Below the pieces are notes generated by a model. The model was given only the letters and a program-made list of their open reading frames with translations. It had not been told where the DNA came from and made no database searches. A DNA stretch of 35,821 bases from a virus, in the IMG/VR virus record IMGVR_UViG_3300042375_000704, positions 1-35,821 of that record. One strand, 5' to 3'. The position numbers and the translations under genes were made by a program. Within the stretch, counting starts at the first letter, position 1. Every line of letters starts with the position of its first letter. This document shows positions 30,824-35,821 of the stretch, in pieces.

Positions 30824-31230
30824 GTTTGAAGTCAATCCGTAACGCCCTGAACGCGCGTCTCAACAGCCTTTCTTCGCTTCCTAGTGTGGCGTGGGAGAAC
30901 GTATCTTTTACGCCCAAGACTACGGAAATCCATTTGCGGGTGAACTTCTTACCAGCACCGACGCGCCCCGCCGCCAACCACAGGAGCGCCATGGATTTCG
31001 AGAGCGGCGTCTATCAGGTTGATGTTTATGCGCCCCAAGACCAAGGCCCTAATCCGGCTTCTGACTTGGCGGAGAGGATTAGGGCGCATTTCTATCGCGG
31101 CCTTGTCCTGACAAGCGACTCTATTTCAGTCAACATCGAAGCCACGCCGAGCATGGCGTCGAATGACCGAGAAGGTCCGTTCTGGCGCATTCGATTGACT
31201 GTTCCTTGGTTCTCCTACGTCCCGACTTAA
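30820..31230 (+). CDS. Tail terminator protein (DUF4128-like)
   Basis: A 136-residue protein: N-terminal IRNALNARLNSL helix, PAPTRPAANHRSAMDFESGVYQVDVYAPQDQGPN, and a C-terminal GPFWRIRLTVPWFSYV. This matches DUF4128/gpU-like tail terminators that cap the tube. ATGA overlap with the previous gene. The tail-tube genes follow after a 101-base gap with a strong promoter. Confidence 0.8.
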   Translation: MSLKSIRNALNARLNSLSSLPSVAWENVSFTPKTTEIHLRVNFLPAPTRPAANHRSAMDFESGVYQVDVYAPQDQGPNPASDLAERIRAHFYRGLVLTSDSISVNIEATPSMASNDREGPFWRIRLTVPWFSYVPT

Positions 31231-31237
31231 CAACGCA

Positions 31238-31266
31238 TTGACTTGCAAGGAGCCATTCAATTATAC
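31238..31266 (+). promoter_or_regulatory. Strong promoter before the first tail-tube gene
   Basis: TTGACT (31238-31243), exactly 17 bases, TTATAC (31261-31266): the best sigma70 match in the window. It begins just past the tail-terminator stop and gives a leader of about 60 bases with two hairpins. It should raise production of the abundant tube protein above that of the neck proteins. Confidence 0.65.
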
Positions 31267-31288
31267 GTGGAAAGGTATATATTTTTTA

Positions 31289-31323
31289 GCGGCAACGCAT
31301 TTTTGCCGCCCTAAGTTCTTAGG
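31289..31323 (+). promoter_or_regulatory. Two leader hairpins, one overlapping the tube ribosome site
   Basis: GCGGCAA/TTGCCGC (31289-31295, 31303-31309; loop 7) is followed by CCTAAG/CTTAGG (31310-31315, 31318-31323; loop 2). The second stem takes in the AGG of the ribosome site AGGAG (31321-31325), six bases before the ATG. The first has no T-tract, so it is more likely a 5' mRNA stabiliser than a terminator; the second may temper translation. Confidence 0.4.
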
Positions 31324-31331
31324 AGAACAAC

Positions 31332-32531
31332 ATGAGCGGTTCAATTGCAGCGGGTTCGCTTACTGAACTAGGGTATATTGCGGAAGTGAGTTTCGGCTCT
31401 ACCCCTGTCAGTTCTGCTTTTCAGCGAATCCGGGACGTAAGTTTCTCGGTCAATCTTCAGAAGGAAGCATATCAGTCGGAGGAGCGTCGCTCTGACCGTA
31501 TGCGCCAAGATGTGCGCCACGGCTATCGCTCCGTCACCGGCGACATTGTTGGCGAGCTTTCTCAGCAGTCTTGGGATGACTTTATCCAGGCCATCATGGG
31601 CGGCACTTGGGCAACCGGCGCTTCGGCTCCTTTCTCCAGCGTCGCTTCCAACTCTGCCACCAACCGTATTACGGTGGGCTCTGCCAACTTCCCGACAGCC
31701 GGGATTCGAGTTGGCGATGTTTTCTCTATCGCAGCAAGCCCAGCAGTGGCTGGTCTGACTGATCGCTTCTTCACCGCACTGAGCGTCGGCGTGTCCACCA
31801 TCGAGGTTGAGCCCGGCACTATCGGGACCACGGCTACCGCTTCTGCTACTATCTCGGTTGCAGGCCGCAAGGTTGCCATCGGCAACACCTATCGCTCTTT
31901 CACCATTGAGCGTTGGTTGTCAGACCGCAACCTATACCAGCAGTTCCGTGGCGTCCGTATGAGCCAGATGACTATTTCCATCCCGGCTTCTGGCATGGTC
32001 ACGGCGACCTTCAGTGTCGTTGGCCGCGACGGCACCTCGTTCTCCTCCACCACTGTCGCTTCTGGCTACACCGCGACCCCGCAGACCACCCCGTTCGCCG
32101 CAGTAAACGGCGAAATCTATGAAGGCGGCGTTGTTCTTGGCCTCGTGACCGCCGCCGAAATTTCTATCAACAACACTTTGGCGGGGCCGCAGGTCATCGG
32201 CACCGACCTGACCCCTGATATTCTTTTCGGTCGTTTCGCTGACGTAAGCGGCACGATCACGGTGTTGTTCACCAGCCCAGACATGCACAGCAAGTTTGTG
32301 ACCGAGACGGAAACTACGTTGATTATCCGTCTACAGAACAAGGATGCGCTTGACAGCACTACGGAGTTTGTAAGCATCGTGTTGCCCCGTATCAAGTATA
32401 GCGGCGGTGACGTTGATGACAGCCCTGATACTGGCATCACAGTGACCATGCCTTTCGTGGCGCTGAAGCCTATCGCTGCCAACGTCACGCAGGGCACTTC
32501 GTCTATTTCTATTCAACGCGGTAATGCCTAA
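31332..32531 (+). CDS. Tail tube protein, copy 1 (likely major)
   Basis: A 399-residue phage tail-tube family protein (Phage_tube_2-like). It begins MSGSIAAGSLTELGYIAEVSFG and has IRDVSFSVNLQKEAYQSEERRSDRMRQD, GYRSVTGDI, QSWDDFIQAIMGGTWA, NTYRSFTIERWL, NLYQQFRGVRM, and ILFGRFADVSGTITVLF. It is the shortest complete copy and has the strongest promoter and ribosome site, so it is probably the main tube subunit. Inner residues 130-180 are Thr/Ala rich and may be an inserted loop. It shares its whole length with the copy at 32608. Confidence 0.88.
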   Translation: MSGSIAAGSLTELGYIAEVSFGSTPVSSAFQRIRDVSFSVNLQKEAYQSEERRSDRMRQDVRHGYRSVTGDIVGELSQQSWDDFIQAIMGGTWATGASAPFSSVASNSATNRITVGSANFPTAGIRVGDVFSIAASPAVAGLTDRFFTALSVGVSTIEVEPGTIGTTATASATISVAGRKVAIGNTYRSFTIERWLSDRNLYQQFRGVRMSQMTISIPASGMVTATFSVVGRDGTSFSSTTVASGYTATPQTTPFAAVNGEIYEGGVVLGLVTAAEISINNTLAGPQVIGTDLTPDILFGRFADVSGTITVLFTSPDMHSKFVTETETTLIIRLQNKDALDSTTEFVSIVLPRIKYSGGDVDDSPDTGITVTMPFVALKPIAANVTQGTSSISIQRGNA

Positions 32532-32540
32532 TGGGGTTCT

Positions 32541-32576
32541 TGTCGATGGCAAAGGGGCAACTCTTTGCCATCGACA
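32541..32576 (+). terminator. 13-bp hairpin between tube copies 1 and 2
   Basis: TGTCGATGGCAAA (32541-32553) and TTTGCCATCGACA (32564-32576) pair perfectly around a 10-base loop. It lies nine bases after the first tube gene. There is no T-tract, so it may protect the 3' end of the major message or partly stop transcription, lowering the output of the later copies. Confidence 0.5.
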
Positions 32577-32607
32577 GGGCTTAGTGGCGGGATGCGGGGA
32601 GTAGGAA

Positions 32608-35037
32608 ATGAGTGGCAGTATTGCGGCTGGATCACTTGTAGAATACGGATACACGTCTGAAGTCGTTTTTGGCTCGACCCCAACTGGCCGCGCTTTCAAA
32701 AAAGTTCGCGACGTTGGCTTTTCACTAAACCTACAAAAAGAAATTTACCAATCCGAAGAACGTAAAACAGACCGTATGCGCCAAGACGCGAGGCACGGGT
32801 ATCGCTCCGTAGCTGGCGAAGTGAACGGTGATATATCTGAGCAGTCATGGGATGATTTCCTAGAGGCAGTTATAGGGGGCACTTGGGCTAATATTACCCC
32901 TGTGTCTACTACCCTCAATATCAGCATCGACTCTACTGCCAATAAGATCACTTCGCTAACTTCTTCTTTTGATTTTCTTACCAGCGGAATTACGGTTGGC
33001 GACGTATTTTTTGTCGTAACAAACCCCGGTCCCGTCTCTGGCTTTAGCGGTGAATACCTCACAGTATTGAGTGCCACTGCTTCTACGATTGAAGTTGAGC
33101 CAAATACGATTACGACAACGGCGGCATCTGTCTCGGTTGCTCGGATTTATGAAGTGGGCCGCAAAGTTTCTATCGGCAACACATACCGCTCTTTCACCTT
33201 CGAGCGTTGGTTGACTGACAGGAACCTATATCAGCAGTTTCGCGGCGTCCGTATAAACCAAGTCACTTTTTCTATCCCCGCCTCTGGCCTTGCTTCCTTG
33301 ACCTTTGGTGTTTTAGGGCAAGACGCAACTATATTTTCTTCTACTACGGTCGCCTCAGTTTACTCAGAAGCGCCGCAGACAACGCCTTTTGCTGCGGTAA
33401 ATGGTGCGTTGTTTGAAGGAGGACAGGTTCTAGGCCTCGTGACGGCTGCGGAAATCACCCTCAACAACAACATGGCTTCTTCTCAAGTTGTCGGCTCCAA
33501 CATCGTTCCTGATATCTTGTTTGGCAGATACGCGGACGTGACAGGGACCATCACGGTTCTTTTCTCTGACGCAAGCGCACTTAATAAGTTCGTAGACCAA
33601 GTTGAATCTAGTTTGGTTATCCGCCTACAAAATAAAGACGTGCTTGACCAAGACACGCAATTCATCAACCTCGTTCTGCCACGTATCAAATACTCCGGGG
33701 GCGACATTGACGACGGTGTAGAAGGCGGTGTGACACTGACTTTGCCGTTTATTGCCTTGGCCCCTCTATCAATTAATCCAGCGCAGGGTTCTACTTCCCT
33801 TTTCATTCAAGCAAGCAACGTTGTCCCTCGGACTGAGTTGTTCGACTTTTTGTCTGGCGTGCCTTCTGGCTGGACCTACAGCCGCGCTAGTAACGCCACC
33901 TATTTCAGCAGCACAGGTGTTCTGACTGTTGCGAGTGCGGATGTGGCGCGAGTTGATTACGACCCAAGTGGGTTGGCGGTGCGGGGTCTGCTCTGTGAAC
34001 CAAGCCGCACAAATTGGGTTCGCAACAGCATCGCTAGTGCTACGGTAGCCGGAACGCCGGGAACACTACCTACGACTTGGAGCGGAGGCACCGCTTCAAG
34101 TGTAACTCGGCAGATCGTGGGGACCGGAACAGAAGACGGTATCGAATATATTGATATAAGGTGGGCGGGAAATGGTGGAGAGGCCGCGTTTGAATTAGCT
34201 TTCGATACAGGCACACACACGTCCGCTGCACAAACCGAAGTGTGGACAGGAAGTGTTTTTCTAAAATTGGTCGCTGGTTCTTTTACGGGTTTGGGGGGAA
34301 CTGGTCCACGAGTTTATGAATTTCCTGGCGTAGACCAAACCAGAACGGACATAAGAAGCATCGTGACAGGCGCTGCACTTAGAACGCAGCGTATCCAAGT
34401 ATCAAGAACGAATGTAAACGCGGGCACCACCCATATGGGGATGCGTTTTCTCATAACGCCATCGGCAACAGCGTGGGACTTCACGCTGCGTTTTGGCCTT
34501 CCACAACTCGAATTGGGCTCGTTCGCTACAAGCCCTATTAGAACTTCAGGCGCCACTGTAACCCGCGCCGCTGATCGTTTGACATACGACCTCGCTGCCA
34601 ACGCGCCTTGGTTTCAATCGTCAAGCGGATATACATACGGGATGGAATATATCACCCCAAGTTTGACAGAAACTAGCCAAGTAATATTAGGTGTCTCTAC
34701 CGGTTCTTTCCAAAATTCAAATTATTTTGACGGCAATAACTCTTTCGTCCATTTGGTTAACGGCATAAGCGTGACCTCGTTTTTTGACACGCGTATAAAC
34801 GCGCCACTTCAGACCAACAAGGTCGCCGCCACCGTCAATTTCAGGGAAATTCTTTTTACTGTGAACAACAGCAGCGGCACCGTTTTGTCCAATCCAGGCT
34901 ACCCCAACATAACGACGCTCGCAGTTTTAAGCTCGCCATGGTCGCCAGCAGGCAACTACAGAGCGGGGTGGGCCCGCACCGTCACTCTAAGCAACTACCG
35001 ATACACTGCCGCCGAACTTCGGAGCCTTACGACATGA
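32608..35037 (+). CDS. Tail tube protein, copy 2, with added C-terminal adhesin-like region
   Basis: An 809-residue fusion. Residues 1 to about 395 follow tube copy 1 (MSGSIAAGSLVEYGYTSEVVFG, QKEIYQSEERKTDRMRQD, SEQSWDDFLEAVIGGTW, NLYQQFRGVRI, ILFGRYADVTGTITVLF). The extra 410 residues start where copy 1 ends. They include FDFLSGVPSGWTYSRASNATY, GLLCEPSRTNWVRNS and LELGSFATSPIRTSG, which are typical of phage spike/fibre carbohydrate-binding domains. A final beta-rich, lectin-like segment (about 660-809) follows. The protein should be built into the tube with its extra domains on the outside. The ribosome site is weak. Stop overlaps the next start (ATGA). Confidence 0.85.
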   Translation: MSGSIAAGSLVEYGYTSEVVFGSTPTGRAFKKVRDVGFSLNLQKEIYQSEERKTDRMRQDARHGYRSVAGEVNGDISEQSWDDFLEAVIGGTWANITPVSTTLNISIDSTANKITSLTSSFDFLTSGITVGDVFFVVTNPGPVSGFSGEYLTVLSATASTIEVEPNTITTTAASVSVARIYEVGRKVSIGNTYRSFTFERWLTDRNLYQQFRGVRINQVTFSIPASGLASLTFGVLGQDATIFSSTTVASVYSEAPQTTPFAAVNGALFEGGQVLGLVTAAEITLNNNMASSQVVGSNIVPDILFGRYADVTGTITVLFSDASALNKFVDQVESSLVIRLQNKDVLDQDTQFINLVLPRIKYSGGDIDDGVEGGVTLTLPFIALAPLSINPAQGSTSLFIQASNVVPRTELFDFLSGVPSGWTYSRASNATYFSSTGVLTVASADVARVDYDPSGLAVRGLLCEPSRTNWVRNSIASATVAGTPGTLPTTWSGGTASSVTRQIVGTGTEDGIEYIDIRWAGNGGEAAFELAFDTGTHTSAAQTEVWTGSVFLKLVAGSFTGLGGTGPRVYEFPGVDQTRTDIRSIVTGAALRTQRIQVSRTNVNAGTTHMGMRFLITPSATAWDFTLRFGLPQLELGSFATSPIRTSGATVTRAADRLTYDLAANAPWFQSSSGYTYGMEYITPSLTETSQVILGVSTGSFQNSNYFDGNNSFVHLVNGISVTSFFDTRINAPLQTNKVAATVNFREILFTVNNSSGTVLSNPGYPNITTLAVLSSPWSPAGNYRAGWARTVTLSNYRYTAAELRSLTT

Positions 35038-35312
35038 GTAAATATATCTACTCTTTCCACCGCTTTGACGATAGAGATGCTTTTCTTCAAACATGCCTCG
35101 ACGCAGGTTTTCAATTCTATGAAGGCGTCCCTTGCCCGAATGAAGGCGACGCTATTGACGACATCGGCACTCTAATCGACCAAGAGAGCGAAGATGGCCC
35201 CCCTATTGTTCTGCCAGGATATCATGTTAACATGGCTTGGAAGAACGAGATGAACCCTGTATTTGCGGCTTCGGAAGTCTCCCCGCAAAATCCACGCAGG
35301 CTTTGGTTTTAA
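35034..35312 (+). CDS. Small protein associated with the adhesin gene, 92 residues
   Basis: Starts MSKYIYSFHRFDDRDAFL and has a DDIGTLIDQE ... GPPIVLPGYHVNMAW motif with a closing PQNPRRLWF. Proteins with G-x-HVN and PxxPRR are often placed right after phage fibre or spike genes. Function unknown; chaperone or attachment partner are options. ATGA overlap with the tube-adhesin gene suggests equal translation. Confidence 0.68.
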   Translation: MSKYIYSFHRFDDRDAFLQTCLDAGFQFYEGVPCPNEGDAIDDIGTLIDQESEDGPPIVLPGYHVNMAWKNEMNPVFAASEVSPQNPRRLWF

Positions 35313-35344
35313 CTTATTCAGTGATGGGGTGAAAAAGCGAGGCG

Positions 35345-35821
35345 ATGAGCGGTAGTATCGCAACAGGCTCGCTTGCCGAATACAGTTATGTCGCGGAAAG
35401 CGTCTTTGGCTCTACGCCTGTAGGCCAACCGTTTAAGCGTATCCGCGATGTAAATCTTAACGTCAACCTACAAAAAGAAATCAGGCAACCAGACGCACGG
35501 CTCTCATCTCGCGTGCGGCAAAATCTATTTCACGGATATAAAAGTGTATCTGGTGATATTTTAGGCGAAATTTCAGAGCAGTCTTGGGACGATCTGCTTG
35601 AAGCGGCCATAGGTGGAACATGGGCGACCGCTGCCCCTATTGCGAGTGCGTTTACGGCGAGTGTTGATGCAGCGAACAGCCGCATCACTTGTGCAACTGC
35701 GGGATATAACCTGATATCTAATGGTTTCAGAGAAGGCGAGATTTTCTATCTTACCTCCCCAAACGGACCAGTGGCGGGTATAACAGGCGTCTACCTTACC
35801 GCAGTCAGCGTTTCTTCTTCG
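35345..35821 (+). CDS. Tail tube protein, copy 3 (cut by the window end)
   Basis: An open frame of 159 codons with no stop before the window ends. The product begins MSGSIATGSLAEYSYVAESVFG and follows both other tube proteins: KRIRDVNLNVNLQKEI, HGYKSVSGDILGEISEQSWDDLLEAAIGGTWAT. It differs where the others have the acidic/basic SEERR stretch (here RQPDARLSSRVRQN). Whether it also has an extra C-terminal region cannot be seen. GAGG lies close before the ATG. Confidence 0.88.
   Translation, partial: MSGSIATGSLAEYSYVAESVFGSTPVGQPFKRIRDVNLNVNLQKEIRQPDARLSSRVRQNLFHGYKSVSGDILGEISEQSWDDLLEAAIGGTWATAAPIASAFTASVDAANSRITCATAGYNLISNGFREGEIFYLTSPNGPVAGITGVYLTAVSVSSS

Noticed and set aside
1-35821. tRNA genes or integration sites
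   Set aside because: I saw no cloverleaf, no attachment-site repeat and no integrase. A tRNA scan would be needed to be sure.

Overview
The window is part of the genome of a tailed double-stranded DNA phage with a long, siphovirus-type tail. The evidence is tight blocks of mostly overlapping genes (many ATGA, TAATG and TGATG junctions), a phage replication set, head-tail connector and tail-tube genes, and no chromosomal housekeeping genes. The host is probably an alphaproteobacterium. The phage carries a GapR/DUF2312 protein, a GcrA-like helix-turn-helix protein and a metal-type KdsA of the kind common in that class. No integrase, repressor, terminase, portal, capsid or lysis gene is visible, so lifestyle cannot be decided, and the head genes must lie outside the window.

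Layout. Positions 6514 to 243 form a leftward unit: an unknown protein, a primase-helicase fusion, a bidirectional terminator, an iteron-rich non-coding region that looks like a replication origin, a DnaQ-like exonuclease, a 56-residue basic protein, an unknown protein, a MazG-like pyrophosphohydrolase, a KdsD-like arabinose-5-phosphate isomerase and a terminator. A 92-base divergent control region (6515-6606) separates it from the rightward unit 6607-13731. That unit holds small accessory genes, a nucleoside deoxyribosyltransferase, a dCTP deaminase/dUTPase-fold enzyme, a Dda/RecD2-type helicase, KdsA, and NrdA. From 13728 to 16896 a leftward cassette of tail-fibre genes sits between nrdA and nrdB. 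Rightward transcription resumes at 17040: NrdB, RuvC-like resolvase, SNF2 helicase, an AT-hook protein, a Cas4-like nuclease, a single-strand binding protein, a terminator, a DNA polymerase I split over two frames, a DUF7831 protein, GapR-like, a terminator, and PhoH. Small regulators, a glycosyltransferase/FkbM methyltransferase/glycosyltransferase cassette, four neck genes and three tandem tail-tube paralogues follow. The last paralogue is cut by the window end.

How it fits together. MazG, deoxyribosyltransferase, dCTP deaminase and NrdAB reshape nucleotide pools. Primase-helicase, helicases, SSB, polymerase, exonucleases and resolvase replicate and recombine the DNA. KdsD plus KdsA give the first two steps of Kdo synthesis, and the sugar cassette may modify the host envelope or the virion. 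The most notable observations are the inverted iteron clusters flanking an AT-rich core, the two Kdo genes, the polymerase split at a GTGA junction with a hairpin-bridged ribosome site, and the family of tail-tube genes, one of which carries an added adhesin-like region.
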